Shown piece after piece: positions 15,662 to 23,794 of a stretch of DNA of 35,268 nt. How positions within the stretch are numbered: the stretch's first letter is position 1; every line of letters begins with the position of its first letter. The notes beneath the pieces were generated by a model that was not told the origin of the DNA, searched no databases, and worked only from the letters and a program-made list of their open reading frames with translations. The DNA comes from Acidobacteriota bacterium (GTDB lineage: Bacteria > Acidobacteriota > UBA6911), in assembly GCA_012719355.1 (NCBI GenBank), contig JAAYAM010000130.1:1-35268 (forward strand), in the 5' to 3' direction. A program made the translations under genes and the position numbers.

Positions 15662-17734
15662 CTATATCCCGATACCCGCCCGGACCCCCACTTGATAGAC
15701 GGCCGTCGTCAGGATGTATGCCAGCACGGTCAGGCCTGCAAACTGCAGGAGCGCCCAGTAGAACGATCCGCTCTCTCTCCACGTGACCGCCACCGTCGCC
15801 ATGCACGGCGCACTGATGAGGCAGAACAGCATGATGCAGAATCCCACGAGAGGAGAATAATTCTGTTGCAACCGCTGCCGCAGAGGAGCTTCGTCTTCGC
15901 CGGCGGCGTAGACGATCCCCATCTGGGCTACAAAGACTTCCTTGGCGGCGACTGCTCCCAGCAGCGCCGTGCCGATCTTCCAGTCGAAACCCATGGGACG
16001 CAGGACCGGCTCGAGAAAGCGTCCGATCCTCCCCGCGTAGGAGTTGCTCAGGCTGTCTGCCGGTTCTTCCACCAGTCCGGCCGCTTCAGTCAACTCGGCC
16101 TGAGCCAGGGCCCGGCTTTCCTGTTGCGGAAAAGTCGTGAGCGCCCAGAGCAGGATGGATATCGTCAGGATGACGGTTCCGGCCTTCCTGAGGTACATTG
16201 CGCATCTTTCCCACACATGCAGGATCGTGTCGCGCAACCTTGGGATTCGGTAGGGAGGAAGCTCCATGACAAAGGGTGCAGCCGCTCCCTTGAACAATGT
16301 CGACTTCAGAAGCTTCGCCGAGAGAATTGCCAGTACTATGCCGATCAGATAAATCGACCACAGCAACGGCGCCTGCCATTGCACTGCGAAAAAGGCCGGG
16401 ATTATCAGGGCATAGATAGGCAGACGGGCGCCGCAGCTCATTAAAGGCGCAATGAGCATCGTCGTCAGCCGGTCGCGTCGGTTCTCGAGAGTCCGGGTCG
16501 CCATAATCGCCGGAACCGAACATCCGAATCCGAGCAGCAGCGGAATTGAGCTCTTGCCGTGCAGCCCGATCCTGTGCATGAGCCGGTCCATTATGAATGC
16601 GGCCCGCGGCATGTAACCGGAATCCTCCAGCAGCCCGATCGCCAGGAAAAGCACAATCACGTTGGGGAGAAAGACGATCACGCTGCCCACTCCCCCGATG
16701 ATGCCGTCGACCAGCAGCGAGCGCAGCGGACTGTCGGCGCCCGCCGGCCAGAAGGAAGATACTGTTGCGGCAAGCCGTCCGATACCAGATTCGATCCACT
16801 CGCAGGGAAGGCTGCTCAGATTGAACGTGGCCCAGAAGACGGTAAACATTGCGGCAAGAAAAATCGGTATGCCGTAAACGCGGTGCGTCAGCAAAGCATC
16901 GGCCTTGTCGGACAGGGTCTCCTTCGGCGACTCACGGTGAACCGCTGCTTCGCAAGTCCGGCTGATGAAATCGTAGCGTTCCTGTGCCAGCAGGGTCTCG
17001 GCCGACTCCTCCAGTTTGTCTTCCAGACGCGCGCTCTGCAGCTTCGCCTCCTCCATGACGGCAGAGCCGTTCCACTGCCTGGCAAATTCCGGATCCTTCT
17101 CCAGAAGTTTGATTGCAAGCCAGCGGGACGGCAACGACTGGCCTTTGAGGTTCCCGTTGACCCTGGATTGAATCAGTCGAAGAGCCTGTTCAAGATCCGG
17201 CGAGTAGGTCGGAACTATGCCGGCTTTCTTTTTCCTTCCCGCCTCTACAACGCAGTCGAGCAGCGCCGACATCCCCTGCCGCCTGTGACCGACGGTGGGA
17301 ACGATCGGAACCCCGAGCGTCTCCGATAGGCGCGCCACATCAAGCCTGTCGCCTCTTGCTTCGGAGATGTCCATCATGTTGAAGTTGAGAACAAGCGGGA
17401 CCTCGAGTTCCATGAACTGAACCGCGAGATAGAGATTTCGTTCGAGGTTGGAGGCGTCGATCACGCAGACCACGACGTCCGGCCGGTCTTCGAGAATGAA
17501 TCTTCTTGCGACGACTTCTTCGGGGGAATATGCGGTAAGGCTGTAGGAGCCCGGAAGATCGACAATCCGGATGTCGACTCCACGATGGCTGCACTCACCT
17601 TCCTTCTTCTCAATCGTCACTCCGGCGTAGTTGCCGACATGCTGCCGGGATCCGGTAAGATTATTGAAAATGGTGGTCTTTCCGGAATTGGGATTGCCGG
17701 CCAGGGCAACAGTAATCTTCCTGATCGCTTCCAC
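15662..17734 (-). CDS. feoB: Ferrous iron transporter FeoB
   Basis: A 690-residue inner-membrane Fe(II) importer. The cytosolic G domain has G1 (GNPNSGKTTIF, about 14-24), G3 (DLPGSYSL) and G4 (NMMD). The linker region is followed by a membrane domain with two Gate motifs; the first follows GYMPRAAFIMD and contains GFGCSVPAIMATR, and the second half ends in GFCIMLFCLISAPCMATVAVTWRE (cited in part). GTG at 17734 is preceded by AGGAG at a 5-base distance. It sits between feoA and the Cys-rich peptide and completes a regulator-feoA-feoB operon. Length and motifs are those of a normal, intact FeoB. Confidence 0.97.
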   Translation of the reverse strand: MEAIRKITVALAGNPNSGKTTIFNNLTGSRQHVGNYAGVTIEKKEGECSHRGVDIRIVDLPGSYSLTAYSPEEVVARRFILEDRPDVVVCVIDASNLERNLYLAVQFMELEVPLVLNFNMMDISEARGDRLDVARLSETLGVPIVPTVGHRRQGMSALLDCVVEAGRKKKAGIVPTYSPDLEQALRLIQSRVNGNLKGQSLPSRWLAIKLLEKDPEFARQWNGSAVMEEAKLQSARLEDKLEESAETLLAQERYDFISRTCEAAVHRESPKETLSDKADALLTHRVYGIPIFLAAMFTVFWATFNLSSLPCEWIESGIGRLAATVSSFWPAGADSPLRSLLVDGIIGGVGSVIVFLPNVIVLFLAIGLLEDSGYMPRAAFIMDRLMHRIGLHGKSSIPLLLGFGCSVPAIMATRTLENRRDRLTTMLIAPLMSCGARLPIYALIIPAFFAVQWQAPLLWSIYLIGIVLAILSAKLLKSTLFKGAAAPFVMELPPYRIPRLRDTILHVWERCAMYLRKAGTVILTISILLWALTTFPQQESRALAQAELTEAAGLVEEPADSLSNSYAGRIGRFLEPVLRPMGFDWKIGTALLGAVAAKEVFVAQMGIVYAAGEDEAPLRQRLQQNYSPLVGFCIMLFCLISAPCMATVAVTWRESGSFYWALLQFAGLTVLAYILTTAVYQVGVRAGIGI

Positions 17735-17767
17735 ATTAACTCCTGTTCTTAAGAGCGCGCACTACCG

Positions 17768-17808
17768 TTGCCCCACATAAAGTTCGTTGCTCCGAACTCA
17801 TGGGGCAA
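17768..17808. other. Hairpin in the feoA-feoB gap
   Basis: TTGCCCCA (17768-17775) pairs with TGGGGCAA (17801-17808), and the inner AGTTCG (17781-17786) pairs with CGAACT (17793-17798). The two stems are separated by an uneven internal loop. Eight A residues adjoin it on the plus strand, so on the minus strand the T-run precedes the hairpin. It is therefore not a terminator for the feo transcript. A processing or stability role is possible. It also contains a 21-codon minus-strand frame from ATG 17802, which has no ribosome binding site. Confidence 0.55.
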
Positions 17809-17814
17809 AAAAAA

Positions 17815-18039
17815 TCAGCTGACCCAGAGGCAGCGGGCCATCTCCTGCCCTAACGCCAGGCGGCCGTCTCCGACTGACACGATAAACGAGCCGGAGAGGT
17901 TCCGGCGGATGACCATGAGTTCAGTTCCGGGAATAAGTCCCAGAGATGCCAGGCGGGCCCGCAAGTCCCGGTTTCCGCCGATCCGGTTCAGACAGAATTT
18001 CTCCCCTTCCCTGGCCGTATTCAGAGGCCTGCTGTTCAT
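17815..18039 (-). CDS. feoA: FeoA domain protein
   Basis: A 74-residue SH3-like FeoA protein. The signature region is LRARLASLGLIPGTELMVI, a common FeoA core, followed by SFIVSVGDGRLALGQEMA. It is a cytosolic regulator or partner of FeoB in Fe(II) import. Its ATG overlaps the stop codon of the DtxR-family regulator gene as ATGA, so the two are translationally coupled. Confidence 0.93.
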   Translation of the reverse strand: MNSRPLNTAREGEKFCLNRIGGNRDLRARLASLGLIPGTELMVIRRNLSGSFIVSVGDGRLALGQEMARCLWVS

Positions 18040-18809
18040 ACCCGCCCCTCTTCTAGAACCGCGACAGTCACCAGCTTCGCCTCTTCTTTGCGAAGTGAAA
18101 GATGATAACCACGCAGCTTGAAATCGATCGGATCGCCCAGAGGCGCAATTCGTTCTACCGCAATTACGACACCGGGAACCATGCCCATGTCGATCAGTCT
18201 TTTATGCACCTCTCCCTGTCCGCGCACTTTCACCAGTCTTGCGCGCTGGCCTATCTTCAGGTCGCCCAGTGTGATGGTCCCGGCCTGCCGTTCTCTCCCT
18301 TCGTCCGGCTTGCTCTCCGGCTTCCCTTCGACCAGGGTTATGCATTCGGAACAGAGCTGCCTGTCAGGAACCCCCTTGCAGAAGGATTCGAATTTCTGAA
18401 TCCAATCGGTGCCGGCCCGTGGGCAGAGTTCAACGAAATCGACGAATTCGATGAAACGTTCGAGGATGCTTTGAGGGATGACATGCTCCATTTTGCAGGC
18501 ACCTTCTTCGGCAGTCTGGGCGTCGATGGACAGCACTCTTACGAAGAAGTCGCGCAAGGCCTCATGACGCCGGATCACATCTTCGGCGACGGCTTTGCCT
18601 TCATCGGTCAGGGTGATCAGGTCATAGGGCGCGTAATTCACCAGGCCCCGTTCCGCCAAGGCGCGCAGTGCGCCGGTCACGGAGGAATTGTTGACTCCAA
18701 GCCGGTTGGAGATGTCCTTGGATCTGGCTACTTTCTTGTCCGCGGCAATATGAAAGATCGCCTCGAGGTAGTCTTCCAGGCTGGCGCTCAGGGCAAGGCT
18801 TTCGCTCAT
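18036..18809 (-). CDS. DtxR/MntR-family metal-dependent repressor with C-terminal FeoA domain
   Basis: A 257-residue regulator. Residues 1-65 form the winged helix-turn-helix (LEDYLEAIFHI, SNRLGVNNSSVTGALRALAERGLV in part). Residues 70-125 form the metal-binding and dimerisation domain (RRHEALRDFF, CKMEHVI with C105, E108 and H109). Residues 176-250 form an FeoA/SH3-like domain. Between them lie four cysteines, C129, C144, C153 and C156 (C-x14-C-x8-C-x2-C), which may bind zinc or an iron-sulfur cluster. GAGAGGTGAG precedes the ATG. It is first in the regulator-feoA-feoB operon and probably controls it in response to Fe(II) or Mn(II). Which metal it senses cannot be read from the sequence. Confidence 0.92.
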   Translation of the reverse strand: MSESLALSASLEDYLEAIFHIAADKKVARSKDISNRLGVNNSSVTGALRALAERGLVNYAPYDLITLTDEGKAVAEDVIRRHEALRDFFVRVLSIDAQTAEEGACKMEHVIPQSILERFIEFVDFVELCPRAGTDWIQKFESFCKGVPDRQLCSECITLVEGKPESKPDEGRERQAGTITLGDLKIGQRARLVKVRGQGEVHKRLIDMGMVPGVVIAVERIAPLGDPIDFKLRGYHLSLRKEEAKLVTVAVLEEGRV

Positions 18810-18845
18810 TTCTCACCTCTCCTCGATAAGTGCTTAACGCGTACT

Positions 18846-18874
18846 ATCTTCGTCACGCCTAACATTGTTGTCAA
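18846..18874 (-). promoter_or_regulatory. Predicted promoter of the regulator-feoAB operon
   Basis: On the minus strand, a perfect TTGACA (complement of 18869-18874) is followed after 17 bases by GAAGAT (complement of 18846-18851), a weak -10. TTAGGC lies in the spacer, reminiscent of half of a DtxR/IdeR box, but no convincing second half is present. Confidence 0.45.
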
Positions 18875-18885
18875 GCAGTTTTTTC

Positions 18886-18914
18886 GGTCGGCCGTCCCTC
18901 CGGGACGGCCGACC
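18886..18914. repeat. Dispersed palindromic repeat, copy 4 (palindrome only)
   Basis: A perfect 13-bp stem, GGTCGGCCGTCCC (18886-18898) and GGGACGGCCGACC (18902-18914), with a three-base loop TCC. It is the same GTCCC-GGA-GGGAC end module found in the longer repeats, in inverted orientation, here extended into a longer palindrome. It lies between the TonB receptor stop codon and the feo operon promoter. The T-run is on the wrong side for it to terminate the minus-strand transcript. Confidence 0.8.
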
Positions 18915-18943
18915 AAGAACAATCTTCTACCCGCGCACCGGCA

Positions 18944-21154
18944 TCAGAAGAAGCGCAGCGTGTACGTGAACCTGACGCCTCTGCCGATTTCCGGCGCAAG
19001 ATCCTTGATAAATGACAGATGGTTCCGGTAAAGCCTGTCGCCTGCATTGAATAAACCGCCCGAAAACATATGAATCAAATTCGATCTTGCCAGGGTATAG
19101 GAAGCCTTCAAATTTATGACGGTGTACCCTGCCGTCGGCGTCTCTGTCGTATAGATACTGTCCTGATCGGCGGCCATCACCACTTCGGGCCTGAAGCTGA
19201 GTCCTCCCCACCGGGCATCCAATCCGATCTTCCCACGCAGCGGCGGGATCCTGGGCAAAGACTCTCCCGTGCCGATCAACCGCGCATCCACCAGGTCCAG
19301 ACCCGATTCCAGCCACAGGCTTCGGCGCAGTGCGACACTCATCTGCACTTCCCCGCCGACAAAGCGCGAGTCGGCCTGAGCAAAGTTCGCGACTCTCAGG
19401 CCGTGCTCCAATTCCCCGGTCAGGCTCAGATAGACGAAATCGCGGATACTGTAGTAATAGAAGTTTGCTTCGCTCTCGAGCCGGGAGCTTGCATGACGCA
19501 GCGACACGTCGATTCCGTCTGCAGCCTCCCGCTTGAGATCCGGGTTGCCGATCTCGAATGCGAGGTTCCCCACGTGAGGGCCGAAATTATACAGCTCTTC
19601 GATCGCCGGCGCGCGGTACGAATGTGTGTAGTTGGCGACCAGAGCGCCGTCCTCCCAGAGAGGGACGTGAATGCCGGCCGCGCCCGAAAAGCCGGCAAAT
19701 GAACGGTGCGGCAATCCGAGCGGACTGTAGGCCGTGCGATCGAACCGGCCGCCGAACTGCAGTCTTGCCCGTCCGAAGTCCATCTCCTGGAGCGTGAAAA
19801 GCGCAAATCCATTCCCCGTCGTCGGAGGCGAGAGAGCTTCCTCGCCCTGCGCGGTATAGTCCCGGTGAAACAACTGCAAGCCTGATGTACCGGTGAGGAC
19901 CGATTGCTTTCTCTGGATCAACGTTGCGCGCAGATTCACAAGTCTGTTGTCAAACGAAGTAGCGGGCTCATCGTTTTCCAGCTCCTTATGCATCCAGCGG
20001 CTGAAGCCGGCCGCAATTCTGAATTCCTCGAAAAAAGAATTTGCATTTTTCAACCCGGTATTGAGCCGGACGTTCTGCCACGTGAAGGTCTCATCGACGG
20101 ACGCGTGGTCGCCGTGGTCGCCGTCATCATGCTCGTGCTGGTGAAACTCCCCGGCGAACGGGATGCCGAGGCGCCCTTTATTGAAGGCATAGCCGATATT
20201 GAAAAATGGCCTGTCGGCAAACCAGCCGACGCCGGCGCTCCCGGAGGTCATACGCGTATCCGAGTTGTGCACAAGTCCGAGAGGGCTTGAATAATCACTC
20301 GTCACCTGGCGCGAGCCGCTGCTCCAGAAAAGCCAATTCCTATGACCGTATTCGACATTCACGTGCCCGCCGGCCTGGTTGTTGTTGCTGCCGCCCACAG
20401 CGGTCACCTGTCCGCGAAACCCGGGGTGGGAGCGTTCGTGCAGCATGTGGTGTCCGGTCACCATGTTCACAACCCCTCCGATCGCATTGCTGCCGTACAA
20501 CAGGGTTGCGGGGCCCTTCACAACTTCAATGCGATCCAGGTGTGCGGCATCCAGAGGCTCGGCGTGCTCGCCCGACTGGGCGGAGAGAGTTCCCGTGCTC
20601 AGGCCGTCGCTGAGAACAAGAACGCGGTCCCCGTCGAAGCCGCGAACCACCGGGCGTGAACTGCCGGGACCGAAACTGCGCTTGTGTACCCCGGATTCAC
20701 TCCCGACCACATCTCCCAGTCCAAAAGCGGTCTGCTCGCTGAGCCGGAACGAATCGACCGTCGAGATGGCGTGAAAAGTGTCGAAGGCGGTTTCCTCCCG
20801 CCCGGTTGCCGTCACCGAAACCTCGTACCGAAGCGGGGAAACAAGAAGCCCGAAATCGAGTGTGACATCCTGGCCGGGAGCGATTTCTATCTTCTTCACC
20901 TGACTCGTGAGCGCATGCATGTGACTCACGACATCGTACGTTCCGGCAGGTACGCCGTTGAATTCGTATCGGCCATGCTCGTCGGTCATGGTCGATCTGC
21001 CCAGCCGTACAATCGTCACCGTCGCCGCGTTCACCGGGCTTTCGGTAGTGTCGAGGACGACTCTTCCGCTCAACCTGCCGGCTTGATCGCTATAACCCTC
21101 GTTTCCATACAGAACAAAAAACAGAAGTAAACACAAGACCCCTGCACTGCGCAT
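18944..21154 (-). CDS. TonB-dependent outer-membrane receptor with His-rich loop, probable zinc or other metal uptake
   Basis: About 736 residues. A signal peptide (1-22) is followed by a carboxypeptidase-regulatory-like (Ig) domain (about 25-105). The plug domain follows, with RPVVRGFDGDRVLVLSDG (in part) and IEVVKGPATLLYGSNAIGGVVN (in part). The beta-barrel ends in an aromatic C terminus (RFTYTLRFF). Residues 338-350 form a His/Asp-rich external loop, HQHEHDDGDHGDH, as in the zinc receptor ZnuD. I chose the ATG at 21154 because AGGAGG lies 8 bases upstream; an in-frame ATG at 21175 lacks a site. It follows a DUF2946-like gene and a Fur-family-like operator. Zinc is my preferred substrate, with nickel or an iron chelate as alternatives. 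Confidence 0.92.
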   Translation of the reverse strand: MRSAGVLCLLLFFVLYGNEGYSDQAGRLSGRVVLDTTESPVNAATVTIVRLGRSTMTDEHGRYEFNGVPAGTYDVVSHMHALTSQVKKIEIAPGQDVTLDFGLLVSPLRYEVSVTATGREETAFDTFHAISTVDSFRLSEQTAFGLGDVVGSESGVHKRSFGPGSSRPVVRGFDGDRVLVLSDGLSTGTLSAQSGEHAEPLDAAHLDRIEVVKGPATLLYGSNAIGGVVNMVTGHHMLHERSHPGFRGQVTAVGGSNNNQAGGHVNVEYGHRNWLFWSSGSRQVTSDYSSPLGLVHNSDTRMTSGSAGVGWFADRPFFNIGYAFNKGRLGIPFAGEFHQHEHDDGDHGDHASVDETFTWQNVRLNTGLKNANSFFEEFRIAAGFSRWMHKELENDEPATSFDNRLVNLRATLIQRKQSVLTGTSGLQLFHRDYTAQGEEALSPPTTGNGFALFTLQEMDFGRARLQFGGRFDRTAYSPLGLPHRSFAGFSGAAGIHVPLWEDGALVANYTHSYRAPAIEELYNFGPHVGNLAFEIGNPDLKREAADGIDVSLRHASSRLESEANFYYYSIRDFVYLSLTGELEHGLRVANFAQADSRFVGGEVQMSVALRRSLWLESGLDLVDARLIGTGESLPRIPPLRGKIGLDARWGGLSFRPEVVMAADQDSIYTTETPTAGYTVINLKASYTLARSNLIHMFSGGLFNAGDRLYRNHLSFIKDLAPEIGRGVRFTYTLRFF

Positions 21155-21210
21155 TACCGCGTCCTCCTCTTTCATCGGTCGTTATAGCCGGCGTGATACC
21201 GAAATAGATT

Positions 21211-21516
21211 TCAGACCAACGGAGGAGGAGCCCGGGAGTGATCCGATTCGATAACAGGCTCGGATAGTGCCGGGTGAAGTTCAGGTTCTTTGAGCGGATG
21301 TCTCTCAGGGAGCAGCCCAATCGCACAAGAGTCAGGCTGCAGCACCGGCGGGTGGTGTATGAGGGTACAGATCTGACAGTCGTCGTGTGAGGAAAGCGCC
21401 GAGATATGTTCCGGCGTCACACCGAGAGCGAAGATGAGTGTCTCGGCAATCAGTATTCCGGACACCACTCTTGCTATCGATCCGCGCTTCAGTCCCGACG
21501 TCGTCACGGCAGACAT
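21211..21516 (-). CDS. Small DUF2946-like secreted or membrane protein
   Basis: About 101 residues. A hydrophobic segment (about 15-32, VVSGILIAETLIFALGV) is followed by a C-x2-C motif in DDCQIC and a His/Pro-rich stretch (TLIHHPPVLQP). This resembles DUF2946 proteins, which are often found next to metal-uptake TonB receptors. It ends 56 bases before the receptor start and is probably cotranscribed with it. The start is uncertain: the ATG at 21516 directly follows a possible -10 (TATTAA), which would make the mRNA nearly leaderless, and a GTG at 21507 is an alternative. It may assist metal handling in the periplasm, but this is not shown. Confidence 0.6.
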   Translation of the reverse strand: MSAVTTSGLKRGSIARVVSGILIAETLIFALGVTPEHISALSSHDDCQICTLIHHPPVLQPDSCAIGLLPERHPLKEPELHPALSEPVIESDHSRAPPPLV

Positions 21517-21526
21517 TTAATATGCA

Positions 21527-21542
21527 TGCAAATGAATTTGCA
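21527..21542. promoter_or_regulatory. Palindromic operator, Fur/Zur/Nur-like
   Basis: TGCAAATGAATTTGCA is a perfect 7-2-7 palindrome. It lies just upstream of the DUF2946-like gene and overlaps the presumed -35/-10 spacer (TTGCAA and TATTAA on the minus strand), which is the normal site for a repressor. Its form resembles TGnAAAT-ATTTnCA boxes of Fur-family zinc or nickel regulators. A further ATTTGCAT half-site occurs at 21578-21585. Confidence 0.55.
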
Positions 21543-21561
21543 ACCTGCAATACCCCACGAT

Positions 21562-21591
21562 TTGGGGGACGCATCGATTTGCATCCCCCAA
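21562..21591. terminator. Hairpin between the molybdenum hydroxylase operon and the DUF2946-like gene
   Basis: TTGGGGGA (21562-21569) and TCCCCCAA (21584-21591) form a perfect 8-bp stem with a 14-base loop. It lies 38 bases past the stop codon of the large subunit. No T-run follows on the minus strand, so termination is likely but not certain. Confidence 0.45.
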
Positions 21592-21629
21592 CCTGGGTCC
21601 GGACCTGTGGGAACGACGCCTGAACGCTG

Positions 21630-23783
21630 CTATGCGTTCTTTGCGGCGCGGGCGATACGTTCCGGCGTCAATGGCATCTGGAAAACCCGCACCCCGATTG
21701 CGTCGAAGAGGGCATTGGCGATAGCGCCTCCGACCGGCACGATTGCCGGCTCTCCTCCGCCTTTCGGGGGCAGATCATCGTTCCTGACCAGAAACGCGTC
21801 GATTTCCGGAAGATTCGAAAATTTCGGTACGGAATAATCGTCAAAATTGGCGGTCAGGATTTTTCCACCCTTGAACCGGATGTCTTCCGACAGGGTATAT
21901 CCAAGCCCCATCATGATGCACCCCTCCATCTGCATGATGGCGCCCGTGGGGTTGACCGCAACTCCCATATCCTGCGCGGCGACGATTCTCCTGACCTTTA
22001 TGTCATTCCCCTTGTCGACGGAGATCTCGGCGATCTCGGCCACGTAGCTTTCCGCATCAATACCGCATGCGATCCCGATTCCGCGGCCGCTCGGACCGAC
22101 GGCGGGTTTGTAACCGAAGCGCTCCGCCGCCGCCTCGAGCACCCTGCGCATCCGGGCATCGGAGCAGTTCTTCAGACGGAATTCCAGCGGGTCGACCTTG
22201 AGGCGGGCCGCCATTATGTCTATCTGGGATTCCCTGGCAAACACGTTTATGTTCGCTCCGGGAGCCCGCCATGCGCCCGTCGCGAAGGGATGAGCCTTCG
22301 TAGCCCCGCCGCCCATCCAGCTTCCGTACGTCCGCATGAGGTTATGGGGCACGTCGTAGAACTGCTCGGCGGCACGGGATCCGGCGTAGTAAACGTGGTA
22401 GTCCCACAGGCACATTTTGCCGTTCGCATCGACGCCGGACTTTATTCTTACGATCGCCGCAGGACGGAAGGAGTCATAGAAGAACTCCTCGGCCCTGTTG
22501 TACGAAACCTGGACCGGTTTGCCCGTGATTTTGGCGAGCCGTGCGGCTTCAAGAGCCTGAAGCCCGGTGCTCTTGCCGCCGAAGCCGCCGCCGACGTAAG
22601 GTGTGATCACTCGAACTTTGTCGGGCTGCATACCGAGCGTTCGGGCTATTTCCTGCTGGGCGGGGAAAGGAGTCTGGGTGGATATCCACACCGTCAGCTT
22701 CCCGCCTTCCATCTTCGCAACCGCGGTATGGGTCTCGATTGAAGCGTGAGCGCCGTAACCATTAAGGTATTCGGCCTCAAACAACGTCGCCGACGCTTTC
22801 TCTCCGGCGGCGAGATCGCCTTTGCGTTCGAGTTCCTGAGGCTTGGCGGCAACTTTAACGAGGTGTTCAAAAATGTTGTTCTCGTCCAGCGTCGACTCCG
22901 GAACGTCGAACTCGGCCTTGATCGTATCCAGGGCTTTTTCAGCGGCCTCAGGATCCTCGTGAAGAACCGCGATCAGTCCGTCCTGGTTTATTACGGTTGC
23001 TCCCGGGTATTTATCGGCCTCTGAGGTATCGGCGCTCTTGAGTGTGGCGCCGTGAGCCGGCGGCCGCAGCACTTTGGCGTACATGAGCCCCGGAAACCGC
23101 AGATCTCCCGTAAACCGGGCCTTCCCGGTGACCTTCTCGATGGCGTCGACACGGACGGGCGATTGCCCGATCAGGGTGAACTGGGACACGGGCTTCGGCG
23201 CCGGCTTCTGCTCGAGCTTGCGCGTGATCTTCTGCCCTTTCGTCAGCTGGGCATAGGTGACACGGCTCTGGCGATCGGAACCGGAATAGATAACACCCTT
23301 TTCGATTTTCAGCCGGCCTTTGTCAACCTTCAGCTGCTCGGCGGCCATTTCCAGCAGCACGGCTCTCGCCTCGGCCGCTGCCGACCTGAGTGCGGGCCCG
23401 AAAATCCGGATCGACATGGAACCGAACGTCCCCATATCCCAGGGGCACAGGTCAGTGTCACCCATGATCATGTGCACCGATTCGAGCGGAACATCCAATT
23501 CATCGGCAGCCATCTGGGCGAGCGCCGTCATGTTCCCCTGTCCCTGCTCGATCTTTCCCGTGAAGACCGTTATTTTGCCGTCCTCCCCGATCCTGAGATA
23601 CGCATTCACGTCGGGAGGTGCGCCGCCGCCGGGTCCGCCGAAACCGAATCCCTTGGGGCGCGCGCCCTGCGCCGCCTCGGCCGGAGACTCGACGGTGAAG
23701 AAAATGACAAGTCCTCCGCCCACGAATTTCATGAAATCGCGCCGGTCAAGTTTTGCAGCAATGCTGGATTCTGTCTTTCCCAT
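21630..23783 (-). CDS. Tat-exported molybdopterin-dependent hydroxylase, large subunit (IorB-like)
   Basis: About 717 residues of the xanthine dehydrogenase superfamily. The N terminus has a twin-arginine motif, LDRRDFMKFVGGG, as in isoquinoline 1-oxidoreductase beta subunits. Molybdopterin-binding landmarks include GKIEQGQGNMTALAQM, GQSPVRVDAIEKVTGKARFTGD (in part), YVGGGFGGKS, GAWRAPGANINVFARESQID (in part) and near the C terminus GGGEPAIVPVGGA, where the Glu is the likely catalytic base. I prefer the ATG at 23783 (CGAGG upstream); an ATG at 23798 would overlap the small subunit stop as ATGA. No FAD subunit is encoded, so electrons probably pass from the Fe-S subunit to a quinone or cytochrome. 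The substrate is an N-heterocycle or aldehyde, unresolved. Confidence 0.9.
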   Translation of the reverse strand: MGKTESSIAAKLDRRDFMKFVGGGLVIFFTVESPAEAAQGARPKGFGFGGPGGGAPPDVNAYLRIGEDGKITVFTGKIEQGQGNMTALAQMAADELDVPLESVHMIMGDTDLCPWDMGTFGSMSIRIFGPALRSAAAEARAVLLEMAAEQLKVDKGRLKIEKGVIYSGSDRQSRVTYAQLTKGQKITRKLEQKPAPKPVSQFTLIGQSPVRVDAIEKVTGKARFTGDLRFPGLMYAKVLRPPAHGATLKSADTSEADKYPGATVINQDGLIAVLHEDPEAAEKALDTIKAEFDVPESTLDENNIFEHLVKVAAKPQELERKGDLAAGEKASATLFEAEYLNGYGAHASIETHTAVAKMEGGKLTVWISTQTPFPAQQEIARTLGMQPDKVRVITPYVGGGFGGKSTGLQALEAARLAKITGKPVQVSYNRAEEFFYDSFRPAAIVRIKSGVDANGKMCLWDYHVYYAGSRAAEQFYDVPHNLMRTYGSWMGGGATKAHPFATGAWRAPGANINVFARESQIDIMAARLKVDPLEFRLKNCSDARMRRVLEAAAERFGYKPAVGPSGRGIGIACGIDAESYVAEIAEISVDKGNDIKVRRIVAAQDMGVAVNPTGAIMQMEGCIMMGLGYTLSEDIRFKGGKILTANFDDYSVPKFSNLPEIDAFLVRNDDLPPKGGGEPAIVPVGGAIANALFDAIGVRVFQMPLTPERIARAAKNA

Positions 23784-23794
23784 GATGTGCCTCG

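Noticed and set aside
18841-18880. DtxR/IdeR box at the regulator promoter
   Set aside because: Only a TTAGGC half-site is visible, without a matching second half, so I do not list it as an operator.
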